Positions 8,455-18,313 of a DNA stretch of 20,830 nucleotides are shown here, piece after piece (within the stretch, counting starts at the first letter, position 1; each line of letters starts with the position of its first letter). The notes beneath the pieces were generated by a model. It was not told where the DNA came from and did not search any database. It saw only the letters and a list, made by a program, of their open reading frames with translations. Location of the stretch: assembly GCA_900642245.1 (NCBI GenBank), contig CAAAJI010000278.1, positions 28,539-49,368 of the forward strand, given 5' to 3'. A program made the translations under genes and the position numbers. Source of the DNA: Fragilaria radians. Its lineage: Eukaryota; Bacillariophyta; Fragilariophyceae; Fragilariales; Fragilariaceae.

Positions 8455-11216
8455 TCATATCATATCGAGCACGATCATTTCAGCGTCACTTGCCATTACC
8501 CCAAATAAATGAGTTGTGTGACTGTTAGAACCAAATATATCTCCACGAAGAAGAGACCTTTCAACAAAAAAAAGCTGCCGCATCAATATTAATGCTTTAT
8601 CATGACTCACATCCAAGAGGGAGTCTAATTTTTCTTGAATTCTGGGCAGGAATGAAATTCGACTCTTGTTTCGCCTTACCCTTTTGGTACCCTTCGGCAT
8701 TAAATTCCCACCAACTCCATCCTGGATCTTTCTTACTGCTGATCCATTGTTGGTGATTGGGCAATGAAGACGCGTTTCCTGTGAAAGTTGGCTTGCGGCA
8801 AACGCAGCATCTCCGAGTGATCTGTATGATACTTTTCGCTTTAAAATTGGCTCTCCTTGAGGCGGAGACATGGCAGGATCACTTTGAAGGACAACAACAT
8901 CCATATTCGATTCAGTCGAAAGAGAAACCGCCCTTAATTCCATCGGATCATGTGATACATTCGGTAAGCTAAATGCTGCTCGGGAACGACTTTCGTGTCT
9001 TGGAGGTAAGTCTCCACCAATTTCCTTGACGACAGGAGTGAAAAAATGCTGATGAAGACGCCACAGCTCACCGGTGTCAAAAGATTTCTTAGACAACTCA
9101 TTGATTTGGTGAATATTCTGATAAAGCCAGTCGACGATTTGCTTTTTTCGAGCAGGATCTGGCACGCTTGGTGTCGCAGGTTCCCCTGGAGAGGCAACAA
9201 ATGACTTTGCTGGACCTCTGGGAAGTCCTTCGTTATTGAATACATCACCACTTGTAAATTGGTTTTCAGTTGAGGTAACTCGAAAAGAGTCAACCGAATT
9301 TAAATCATATAATTGTGGCTCTCCATCTGACGCTCCTGAAACAGTAGCTTCAAGCATTACAGCATCTTCAGTAACTGGAGAATCCACAGCAAAATGTAGG
9401 TTATTTGGCCTTGTGAAGACATTTTCTCCATAATCACCTAGTGATATAAATGCGCGTTTAGCCACTTCTACAACTGTTGACGCATCCAACGGACCAATCA
9501 ATTTTCCATCTGTGCCATCTGGTAGAAAGTTTAAAGGATCTATTTCTCGATCCTCTATGCATTGACTATGGCTAGCTTGCTCCCACATAAGATGCATGAA
9601 ATTTAGTAATTGTTCATTAGTCCAATGTTCCAAGGCCTGTGGAAGCCCGATTGAGGTAATTATCGCTTTTAATATTGACACATGGAGGATGAGGAAAAGT
9701 TAAACTCAATGAATGCCCTTCATATTCTATTCCACTTACGTCCTATTTGAAACCCAGTCAATTTCCTTAAACGAATACCACTGTTTGATACAACACCAGC
9801 AATAATATGCCTCTGTCCATCACGTTCAATCATGCAATGATCCAAAAAGACCGATGTCAAAGATCGATTATAGGCCAAGGCATATGCAACTGCCTTTGCA
9901 GCGCTGATATCAATAGAGTTACCCGATATGGAAAGCGAGAGCAAATGCTGGGCTTCCGCCACAACTTTCATCAAGGTTCTCATCCCTGAGGATGGAATAG
10001 AATTAAAGCCTATATCAAGAACTTGTAAAGTTTTGATATGTGGTAAAATGTTAGCGAGTTGATGGCCTCCTCTTTCTCCGATATGATTATTGTCCAATTG
10101 TAGTTCTCGTAATGTTCGTGATCCCCAAAGCGCATTGATGAGCTGATCTAAGCCTTGACATGTGATAGAATTGAACGACAGCTGCAACGCCTCTAAGGGG
10201 AGCCTATGACGATTTTCTTTAATATTCTCTGCTAGTACTGCTATGTCATCATCATTCACATTACAATTCGCCAGAGATATTACTCTAAGGCAGGACGAAT
10301 GTCTTAAAAGCCTTGCTACAGAATGACAACCAATAGAACCTCTGAATGTGCCACCAAGGAAGAGTTCCGAAATTCCATCGTGATCAATTATTGAAGATAC
10401 GATTGCGGATATCCCCTCAACCCCCAAAGAATTCCCAGTCAGATGCAGCTTTCTTAAATTGCTGTAGCGAATGGCATCGGCTAATGAGACTGCACCCTGG
10501 TGCGTGATTAAATTTCCTGCAAGATACAAGGTTTCTAAGGAGGATGAGTTTGATCGCGAATTCTTCGACTGCCTTATGATTGCATCAGCTAATGCTGCAC
10601 ATCCTACGTCACCAATCTGATTGAATCCTAAATCAAGGGAAGTTAGAACCTGATGCACGGATACACCGTTCGAAAGTATCGAAACACCTTCATCTCCTAA
10701 TTGATTGTAGCCTAATTTCAGTGACGACAATTTAGCATTTTGCAGCAATGCCAATTTGACAAGCTTAGCGTCTGATGATCTCAAACCACGTTGAGACAAA
10801 TCGATCTAAATATCAGAAGGATCATGTATTCAGGAATGCCATTTTGTTAACAATAAAACAAAGGAAATATCAAACTAGATTGCATGGAATCTTACCTTAA
10901 CGAGCGATCGTCTCATAAGCGCCTCATACAAGCGCTTCAAAACTGTTTCTCTAGTAGGCCTTGAATTCTGAATTGAATTGGAAATATTGCTGCAATAAAG
11001 CGATTGACTTAAATGAACAGTATCGTCATTGGACAGGGGATAATCAATCATGTGGAAATTATCAGATGGATCTTCGTTGCCAACGAAATGGAACCTATCG
11101 CTTTTACCATTATTCTTCATGTCCATCAGATTGTTACTTGTTGTATCATAACCGCTGTTCATCGCAGCCAATATTGGAATTTCTTCAATTGCACTATCCA
11201 TGTACGAAGTCACCAT
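8455..11216 (-). CDS. RNI-type leucine-rich repeat protein with uncharacterised C-terminal domain
   Basis: Exons 11216-10896, 10805-9740 and 9665-8455 give 865 aa; introns are 90 bp (GTAAGA...TTTAG) and 74 bp (GTAAGT...AAAAG), and both restore frame. The first in-frame ATG after an upstream TAA is at 11216. Residues 1-107 are Ser/Asn-rich and end in a helix (ETVLKRLYEALMRRSLVK) that runs into the first repeat (IDLSQRGL). Residues about 110-460 hold roughly 12 repeats of about 28 aa with LxxLxLxxNxIxxxG, typical of the ribonuclease-inhibitor LRR class. This array usually makes a curved protein-binding surface. After it come TGFQIGP, then IGLPQALEHWTNEQLLNF (about 469-486), a Ser/Pro-rich linker, and a second basic-to-hydrophobic conserved-looking block at about 785-865 (RVRRNKSRISFLPRIQEKLD onward). 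There is no signal peptide, kinase, NACHT or transmembrane segment. A scaffold role is inference; the C-terminal half has no family I can name. Confidence 0.88.
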
Positions 11217-11458
11217 TGACTTCAACAATGACCTTTCTTAGATTGTAAAATGTTTAATGAACTACGATAATAGAGACCTTATAATTTGCATGTCCTAGAG
11301 CTGGCGCGCAACAACTTTTCAATTCTAAATCGTTGGGATTACAGGACTAGTGTTATTTCGCCTTCTTCGATAGAAAGCCGAACGCTATGAATCCGTGGCC
11401 AAATGCCGGCATCCAATCAAGATGCAATTTCAAACTGTTAGACCGGGAAAAAACGATA

Positions 11459-11464
11459 CACGTG
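11459..11464. promoter_or_regulatory. CACGTG box upstream of LRR gene
   Basis: A palindromic hexamer lies 243 bp upstream of the LRR protein's start codon. It matches boxes near the aureochrome and SPCS1 starts. It is only a motif match. Confidence 0.25.
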
Positions 11465-11631
11465 GAAGCAAAATATGTTAAAGAACGAGAGATTCCAAAC
11501 AGTTGTATGTGCAATGTAAAATGGGGAAGTAAGAAATTGAACTTTGGCTGTCAGAATTGCCCTTAAGGGCAATATTCCTTCGAAAGCAAACTAGCCTTAG
11601 CCTTTTTGATGAAGCACTGCTAATCTAGCAG

Positions 11632-11707
11632 GTAAGTATTAATACGATCGAAGATTTAATGCACGTTTCGGAAATGAATCATCAAAATAATTATATTTTA
11701 TTTTCAG
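11632..11707 (+). ncRNA. Consensus intron in non-coding sequence; possible spliced non-coding transcript or 5' UTR
   Basis: The donor CAG|GTAAGTATT and acceptor TATATTTTATTTTCAG|G are as strong as any in the coding genes here, and the 76-bp length is in the same class. Flanking sequence has stops in all three plus-strand frames, so it is not an obvious coding intron. It starts about 415 bp from the divergent LRR start. It may belong to a divergent non-coding RNA, to a long 5' UTR of the HMG-box gene 2 kb downstream, or be chance. The coordinates given are the intron itself. Confidence 0.3.
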
Positions 11708-12578
11708 GTTAAGAAATATGTTTGTATTCAACTAAAAGGTCTCAAAAGAATCTAAATTTTATGTATACAACTGTCATCAATATCAGAGTTACTATTTTTG
11801 ACTACAATTTTTCATTTTGCAAACAAAGGATGAAAAGGAAACAAACAACAAGGAAGAGAAATATACAAATTAAGACTTATTGAAGGCTTGAGTTTGATGG
11901 TGTACCCTGAGCAGTCTTCAAAAATGAAATTGAGTATGAGATCTGCCCTCAGGATTTAACACTTCATCCTATGACTTTATTTCTATGTATAAGGTTATTT
12001 CATGGGCCAAATAAGAGTGAATGCAAAGGAGGAATACTTGTTTCCAAATCAAGTGGTAGAGTTACTAACAATATAGATTTGATGTGAATTACTTGATCGG
12101 ATTTTGATGTCACTAATGTTTTGATTCAAATGCGCAATTTAATTTCAGAAACCCCTCACCCCTAACCCATGATGGTGTCTTTCCATTGTGCCTTTCCAAC
12201 TCAATAGCAGGAAGATGCCTCTAACTGATGCCTATAAAAAGGAATCATTCGTGGAAAGATAAAATGGTTCTAAAATAGAATTAAGCTATAAAATATTATT
12301 TTGTGAAAATTGTGAGACTAATAAATTACTTTCCTAGAGCAAACTAATCTTTTCTTGGCGATCTTTCTATCGCTTTAATTACCGTGCCAAGACATCTTTC
12401 CAACCGTTAAGATGTGCCAAAGATATTCTAATATATACCTTTAGTTCTCAAACATGGCAAAGACTTAATATCCAATGTTCTTCAATAACGAATCCTTGCA
12501 AGGATCAACCGAAAAAATGGCGATGAAAGATAAATCTAACGGTGAACTAGATGTATAGCATCAGTTGATAAAAATATC

Positions 12579-12653
12579 TATCAAAATCAGGACTTGAACC
12601 CAAGGTGACTTTCATCAAGAAAATTACTTAACCAGTTCACTTGCTACGGTTAA
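12579..12653 (-). pseudogene. tRNA-like relic (pseudo-tRNA or tRNA-derived SINE head)
   Basis: On the minus strand, GGTTCAAGTCC (12600-12590) is a perfect Pol III box B, and it can form a 5-bp T stem with wobble pairs around a TTCAAGT loop. Upstream, TAGCAAGTGAACTGGTTAAG (from 12646) resembles a tRNA D-arm/box A with two extra bases. Spacing between the arms is close to that of a tRNA. The anticodon arm is poor and the acceptor ends do not pair, so this is not a functional tRNA. A diverged pseudogene or the head of a tRNA-derived SINE is likely, with chance as the alternative. Confidence 0.35.
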
Positions 12654-13649
12654 AGTTAAAGTATATAAATAGTCATAATATCTTACTAATTCATACTTTT
12701 GTTGAAAATTTGAGATTAAAGTGACTTATAGGAGAAGATCAGGTACTGAGAAGACAATTAACGATATGTCTTCTCTCCTTGACATTGTGCATACTAAGCT
12801 TGTTGGGCTAACTTGCTTTGCTAGGAAAGCTTGATACTTGCAAATAAGAAGCCTCTGGTATTCATCAGTTTAACTTGATCTTGTAAGCCCTTTTGTCATC
12901 TCTCATACTTGTTTTTTACTCGTTTACTACAGAAAGTATGATTGCGGAATCAAGGTGATTTTGACGATCACTTTGCCGCTTCTTTTTGGGGATTTCTTCT
13001 ATTCACTTTTCGACTTAACATATTGGAAGCCTCAAATCTTGTTCAACGCCCATGCAACATTGATTTTTCACCCTTTTTCTCTTCGAGACCGATGGTACTT
13101 TTTCGATGGGCTAATAAGCAATACTCACTCATTCCTTTCCTTACGTAGAGTCTATTACACCACGCTATGATAAAAGTCTCGAAGGCGTATCAAATTCTAT
13201 CACTTCACCTACATTTCAATTCTCAACAAGGCAATCCTTTTTGTGTAGCTAATATCCCCAAATCTATGCAAAATTCCTTATTCACTGCATCAGAAACAGT
13301 AGATGGATGCAAATAAAGTGGCTATGGATTAAAGACTGAGTGGTTATTTGTTTTGATGAATTAACCTGGAAAACGAAAAATACCATAACGAACAGCATGA
13401 CACTTCCGCAATCAACATTTAAACCCTTTTGGAAGGCCTAAATTTTAGTGAGCATTGAATCTTGCACGTTCAATATTCGTCTACAGTTATAAAACGTGAT
13501 TGCCCGTGCAAAAGTCTCTGAAGCGTGCGTCCACAAAATTCTGGGGCAGTATGTAGGATTTGAGATAAAAACAACAATTAGTTTTGGCAATAGAGGTATT
13601 TTGTATAGACAAAGTCAATCAAATTACAGAGATAACAGCACCGGTGATA

Positions 13650-14621
13650 ATGCAATCAACGGATGGGGATCCGCTAGCCTCATTCGATTGGACAGAATCT
13701 TCAGATTCCCCTTATGATGTCGGTGCACCAGAAAATGATCAAAAGGTTGGCTCAGATTATGATGTCGACCAACCTCGTTATGATGATAAAGTCGCTACAG
13801 TTCCCCGTTCTCGATATATTTATTTAACCCCCAAGACATCTGAGCAGCAAGGACTAGAGAACGTGGAAGGGAATCCTGACGAAAAACACATTCCTTGTAA
13901 TTTCCCCAATTCTTCCTCATCCTCTCGGGACAAAAAGCGAGAGTGGAATGATGTACACAGTGATGTACCAAACACTAGACGCAAGAAAAAGGCCAAGAGT
14001 CTTCCCAAACGCCCACTAAGTGCCTATAACTTTTACTTTCAACAAATAAGGTCGGAACTCATTGCCAAATCAGGAGAGAAAACAGGTTTTCATGAGCTCG
14101 GGAAATACGTCGGGCAAAAGTGGAAATCACTCTCAGAATCCGAGCTTCAAGATTATAAGTTACTGGCAAACCAGGACCTAGAACGATATCGAAAAGAAAT
14201 GGATCAACACAAGAAAATGGAACAAATTCAAATCAAGTCTTCATTCATAGCATCTCACAATGATCATGAGTATGGTGTCGATGACGACGACAATGATGAC
14301 GACGATCTTTTAAAGCATTCTTCATTTCCACGGCCGCCCTCAATACCTCCTCTAACTATCAAGTCAGGACCTTCCTTTTCGGGAAATCAAGGTGGCCTGA
14401 ATTCGCCTGCTCATAATATGTCGCCAGGATTCACTGGACAAAGAGAAAGTGGGATGATGATGGACTCCATGACGAACATACTTCCTCCTAGTGGCATGCG
14501 CTTACCTCCAGGCTCTCAAGTCTACATTAGAGATAGTCACGGTGATTACCAACCGTATACTATCCAGTATACTCTTGTAACTATGCCTCGTGAAGAAGCG
14601 GAACAATATTGGTCCGCTTGA
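13650..14621 (+). CDS. HMG-box protein (single box, acidic C-terminal tract)
   Basis: Probable nuclear DNA-bending or chromatin protein, 323 aa, unspliced. The ATG at 13650 is the first in frame after a TAA at 13566. The N-terminal 100 residues are acidic and Ser/Asn-rich. A basic cluster (TRRKKKAKSLPKR, about 109-121) is a likely nuclear localisation signal. A single HMG box follows at about 117-186, with PKRPLSAYNFYFQ, a Gly-Phe-x-x-Leu helix II (GFHELGKYVGQKWKSLSE) and the closing Tyr-Lys/Tyr-Arg helix III. Then come an acidic run DDDDNDDDD (211-219) and a Pro/Gly/Met-rich tail that ends near TMPREEAEQYW. HMG boxes of this sort bind DNA with low sequence specificity. A second, different HMG-box gene lies 4.8 kb downstream on the same strand. 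The box is secure; the target genes are unknown. Confidence 0.92.
   Translation: MQSTDGDPLASFDWTESSDSPYDVGAPENDQKVGSDYDVDQPRYDDKVATVPRSRYIYLTPKTSEQQGLENVEGNPDEKHIPCNFPNSSSSSRDKKREWNDVHSDVPNTRRKKKAKSLPKRPLSAYNFYFQQIRSELIAKSGEKTGFHELGKYVGQKWKSLSESELQDYKLLANQDLERYRKEMDQHKKMEQIQIKSSFIASHNDHEYGVDDDDNDDDDLLKHSSFPRPPSIPPLTIKSGPSFSGNQGGLNSPAHNMSPGFTGQRESGMMMDSMTNILPPSGMRLPPGSQVYIRDSHGDYQPYTIQYTLVTMPREEAEQYWSA
14280..14306 (+). repeat. GAY/AAT run encoding acidic tract in HMG-box protein
   Basis: Nine codons encode DDDDNDDDD. Acidic tails commonly follow HMG boxes and can modulate DNA binding by contacting the box. Confidence 0.6.
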
Positions 14622-16274
14622 AAAACTATCTTTCGCCATTAATCCCTTTACCCCCACTTTAATTTATCAAGGAGAAAATTTTCAACAAAAATTGTCCATT
14701 TAAGCTACCCATACGTGGCAAGAAAAATACTCAAGAAGAGACACCTGGAATACTAATGCGCAATCTCATGAAAACTTGTAAAACTTAATTAGTGTAAAAT
14801 CAGTAAGGAGCATTTTACGCTATCATGTTCAACAAAGGCCAAGGAAGGGAATATAGCAAAATATTAGAGACTTTCTCCTTTGATTTACTCAGGAAATGAG
14901 GTCAAAAGTCCAAGAGCGACAATTCACAAGCGAATTTGTGCGTTAAGATGTAAGGAGGGAAAATGGTCCTTTCGAGTGAGGAAAGCTTTATAAACACTGG
15001 CGTAGATAACTGATCAAAAAAGATAAGAAAAAAACTAATATACAATCACGATAGAAAGCACATTGAGAGAAAGTCATGGATCCGGAAATTTTCAGAAAAG
15101 ATGGGAAGAATCAATCTAGTTCACCTTGCTCAAGCCAAGGGATAAATGTCCTCAAAACCACCATGTAGTGACAAATAATATCCAAGTGTGATATAAATAT
15201 AGTTGAAAAAATAGAAGGAAATATGTAACATTTGTTTTAACTCTAAAGACAGTTAAAATAGAAGTCATTCTGATAGATATTATTCCTTCACAACAAGAGA
15301 AGAAAGTATGTATAATATGGATGGAGATTAAAGTTACTTTGCCCTCAGGGATACAAATGGATCATGATGCATTGTTGACAGAAAAAGGATTTTTATTCCA
15401 GATTTTAAACTTATTGAGGATTTGGAATTCAGTAAGATAAAACAAATACTGCTTGTCTAAAGGTGGAATTAACTTGGCGGTTGAAAAAAGTCATTCCTTA
15501 GAGAGCTTGCAGAAGGTAAAATTATTCAAAAACAAATTTAAAACTATGATATAAATGTATGTCGCTAATTGGAAATACAATTTTGAGCATCCAGTAACGG
15601 AAAGTAAGGAACAAAACTGAAAAAATAAGTGCTTTGCATCCCAGACAATATGATAATCAACTAAAGAATTTTTACGGAACAGAAAAACAGTCAATTGGTA
15701 AATTCCTTTGGAAAAGTCCTTATCTGCAGGCTCGCTAAGGGATGTCCATAGTTCAATGTCACAGCAGGAGAATAGACATTTAGTAAATAGACAGTCATCC
15801 TTGAATTTTTGAAACTTGCCGGATCCATGACACACTCTAACTTGAACTACTCTGTCCTTTCCGTCTCAAGTGAATCAACCTTCTCCGCTTCCTTGAGTTT
15901 GAGTACAAATGGATTGAGGGATTTTCAGAGACATCGAGTCGGAATCTAATGGCATTAAAGTAGCTCAACACATAGAGTGGCCGCAATGCTCTAAGGCAAA
16001 ATAAAATATTGTTCTAACTGATATGTAACAAGGTCAAATAATACAGATCGTAATAAACTTTAACTCAAAAATGTTACATTTGATTTGGAATGAATTATAC
16101 AATGTCATATATAAAAAGAGCCTACTGTATTCTACTGAATTCTGCCTAAGAAATATTATTTGCAATCCTACCGACTTTTCAAAAGGAATAAAATATACAA
16201 TCCGATATTAATTATGTATTTTAATAATATTATTTTCTAGGTTTACTTTCACCAGTAGCAAAGGCCGTCTCCAA

Positions 16275-16280
16275 CACGTG
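16275..16280. promoter_or_regulatory. CACGTG box upstream of SPCS1 (distal)
   Basis: The hexamer sits within a longer palindrome, AACACGTGTT, 205 bp before the SPCS1 ATG. Factor unknown. Confidence 0.35.
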
Positions 16281-16423
16281 TTCCATGTCATCTTCTATTG
16301 GTATTCATTGCCCATAAAGTTGGATAACCCATAGCTTATATCACATTTTGTGTGTGTACCAAGTTATCTGGGTCCAAAAGGAAAAATTACTGGTATTCGC
16401 CATACACCACGGCAGAGAACTTC

Positions 16424-16429
16424 CACGTG
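16424..16429. promoter_or_regulatory. CACGTG box upstream of SPCS1 (proximal)
   Basis: A second CACGTG lies 56 bp before the SPCS1 ATG, 149 bp from the distal copy. Two copies in a 230-bp upstream region make chance less likely than for the isolated ones. Confidence 0.35.
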
Positions 16430-16484
16430 TCATTAGACATGATTCGTTTTCCAGCTCGTATAAATACAACAAGCAACTACAACC

Positions 16485-16805
16485 ATGGATTACGAAGGTC
16501 AACGGCTATCAGAATTGTTGTTCCAATGGATCATTTGTGGCTTTGGAGCTGTTGGATGGGTAATTGGATATATTCACCAAGATTTTCATCTTACATTTTA
16601 TGTTTGGTTAGTCGGTGTAACAATATCGGTCATTGTACGTTTTTGTCTTTATTTTTGTGCGTTTGTTTGTTTGTGTTTCCCCACTAACCCTCCTTCCATT
16701 ATGAATTACAATTCGTCATAGCTTTGTGTTCCTGATTGGCCCATGTACAACCGACACCCCGTGAAGTGGTTGGATTCTGTTCCAAAGCGAAGAAAAGTAC
16801 AGTAA
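16485..16805 (+). CDS. SPCS1: Signal peptidase complex subunit 1 (SPC12 family)
   Basis: Small non-catalytic ER membrane subunit of the signal peptidase complex, which removes signal peptides from secretory proteins. Exon 1 is 16485-16634 and exon 2 is 16722-16805; the 87-bp intron (GTACGT...CATAG) lies between whole codons. The product is 77 aa, close to the usual 80-100 for the family. It opens with MDYEGQRLSE, matching the family start MDYxGQ(R/K)L, then two membrane helices at about 11-31 and 36-55 with a Gly-Tyr turn between them. The family signature PxWPxYxRHPxKWL appears as PDWPMYNRHPVKWL in exon 2, followed by a basic tail. The ATG has a good context (acaaccATGG). Reading through the intron would give a 78-aa product lacking the signature, so splicing is needed. 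It is convergent with the NDPK-like gene; AATAAA at 16867 may end this transcript. Confidence 0.94.
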
Positions 16806-17131
16806 GGTTGGAGAAACTGTGGAAGAGAAAACGAGGATTTGGTTTTACAATTGTGGGCCTTCCATGGAATAAAACTCTGTGTTATGGCTTGCTATTACGT
16901 TTTCTAAATCATGAAGAATAGCACGATAAGTCAAATTTATTTTCACCATTGAATTAAGAACAAATACAACAAGAAACTTCTGATGTAAACGATAATCTTA
17001 TACACATACTTTACTGTCTTTCATAAAGTGAAGATACTTGTAAAGATTATAGTTTGTTCATTCGATTGTTAGACTTGAGAGGTTAAAACGAATTTAGCGT
17101 TAGTCAAGTGAAGTATCAGGGAAGAAAGTAG
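16806..17131. other. Convergent 3' region between SPCS1 and NDPK-like gene
   Basis: The gap of 326 bp holds an AATAAA at 16867 on the plus strand and TTTATT near 16936, which is AATAAA for the minus-strand gene. A 61-codon plus frame overlapping SPCS1 exon 2 (16736-16921) is a shadow. Nothing else was seen. Confidence 0.45.
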
Positions 17132-18313
17132 TTACTTTTTCCCCTGAAAGTAAATCGTCACCAATTCGGAAATGCAATCTGCAGTATCCATATCCTCCAG
17201 ATGATCGAAGATACTTCCCCTAGTACCATCTGGAAGTCCAACTTGAGGATCCAAGAACCACGACAAAATGGTCTCCTGTGGAATATTCGCCTGGAGTAAG
17301 GATGCACCGAATGGATCTGAAGCAATATCCAAATCAAGCCAATTATTTCTCTCTGCTAGACTTTCTAAAGGAGATGCACTACCATGTACTCCATTGTTTC
17401 CCGGTGTCGGTTCCGATGTGAGTCCTAATTCTGCATACCGTTCTAAAATGATTTGACGTAATGACCCATGGACAGCTTTGGCGGGATCTGTAGTCCTGTG
17501 GGAGATTAAAATGGATGAAAGATGTCAGGGGACCTATGACCTCGAAGCGGGAATAATTTTGGTAGTTCTTATGATGTATACGTACCCCAAAACTTGATGG
17601 CGAAAATCTTTCCAATGGATGTCTTTTTTATTCTTTGGATTCCATTCGACTACGTAACAATGAATCCCAGGCCCTGCCATAAACGTCGATCGCATAGAGG
17701 GATAAAAGCCATTCCATACATATAGAGGTGTGGATCGTTTATTTTCCTCTTCCTCTGCCAGAAAGTTGGAGGGTAATTGACCACAGTACTTTCCACCACC
17801 TAATTTGACAATCGTTTTCGATTGTGACCACCAATTCAATAATTGATCCGGTGTACATTTGAACCGTTCGCAGGCATCCTGTGCTGAAATAATCCGCTGT
17901 TCTTGGACAACTTGATCCCAGGATTCTCCAAATGCTTCCTGAAATCTATTGGTTGGAATATCGTTATCATTTCGCAAGGCCGTCGGTGTCTTTGTATTTG
18001 ACATGGCACGGGAGGATATCGCAAAATAATGACGATCCAACTTTTCTTCTACCATGGTTGGATCTAGATCATGTTCTGATTGAATCACCATACCAAATGA
18101 TTGTGTCAGAGTTTGTGCGACCAATTCACGGACGGCAGCTGTATTGGCATGTGGCTTCACAAAGACCAGGGCTACATTCTTTGATATGAATGATGGTGAT
18201 GCGCAAAATGATGATGCCTTATTAGCGTCATCTAACGTACAATCACCGGGAGTTGGGAGGACAACGAGGAGGAGCAAAACATGAAGTGGGAGTAACCACC
18301 AATGAACCATCAT
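17132..18313 (-). CDS. Nucleoside-diphosphate-kinase-like protein with signal peptide
   Basis: Exon 1 is 18313-17586 and exon 2 is 17495-17132, with a 90-bp GTACGT...CACAG intron splitting the Gly codon of VLGTTDP; the product is 363 aa. The tandem ATGs at 18313/18310 open a hydrophobic leader (HVLLLLVVL, about 11-19) ending near PTPGDC, so entry to the ER is likely. The NDPK fold is marked by VALVFVKPHAN (Lys53), FRHQVLGTTDPAKAVHGSLR (Arg238, Thr244 or 245, Arg256) and NNGVHGSAS, where His280 aligns with the phosphohistidine of NDPKs. NDPKs move the terminal phosphate between NTPs and NDPs. Classic NDPKs are about 150 aa; here over 100 residues are inserted between the Lys strand and the Arg/His core, plus about 60 after it. 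Kinase activity is possible, since the key residues remain, but untested. ASSFCASPSF follows the leader but is not a clean diatom ASAFAP plastid motif, so the final location is uncertain. Confidence 0.88.

Larger units (their letters stand above)
11217..13649. other. 2.4-kb divergent intergenic region
   Basis: This lies between the divergently transcribed LRR gene (minus) and HMG-box gene (plus), so it should contain both promoters. It holds a CACGTG at 11459, a perfect-consensus intron at 11632-11707, and a tRNA-like relic near 12579-12653. Two overlapping 68-71-codon frames at 12942-13170 give hydrophobic peptides without homology I recognise. No other gene was found. Confidence 0.55.
14622..16484. 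other. 1.9-kb intergenic region upstream of SPCS1
   Basis: AT-rich (poly-A and poly-T rich) sequence with no recognised gene. A 114-codon minus-strand frame at 15835-15491 gives a Cys/Phe/Leu-rich peptide that looks like translated AT-rich noise. The last 230 bases are less AT-rich and carry two CACGTG boxes and a TATAAATA at 16459, which should be the SPCS1 promoter area. Confidence 0.55.

Noticed and set aside
12942..13170. Two overlapping plus-strand ORFs encoding hydrophobic peptides
   Set aside because: The hydrophobicity comes from T-rich DNA; both frames are equally open, and neither has a known match or splice continuation.
13496..13717. 73-codon ORF overlapping the HMG-box start
   Set aside because: Out of frame with the HMG-box protein, with no family resemblance; a shadow.
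15491..15835. 114-codon minus-strand ORF
   Set aside because: Phe/Leu/Cys/Tyr-rich peptide expected from AT-rich sequence; no domain and no flanking exons.
16459..16466. TATAAATA as TATA box for SPCS1
   Set aside because: It lies only 26 bp before the ATG, so a normal TATA-to-start distance would put transcription at or after the start codon.
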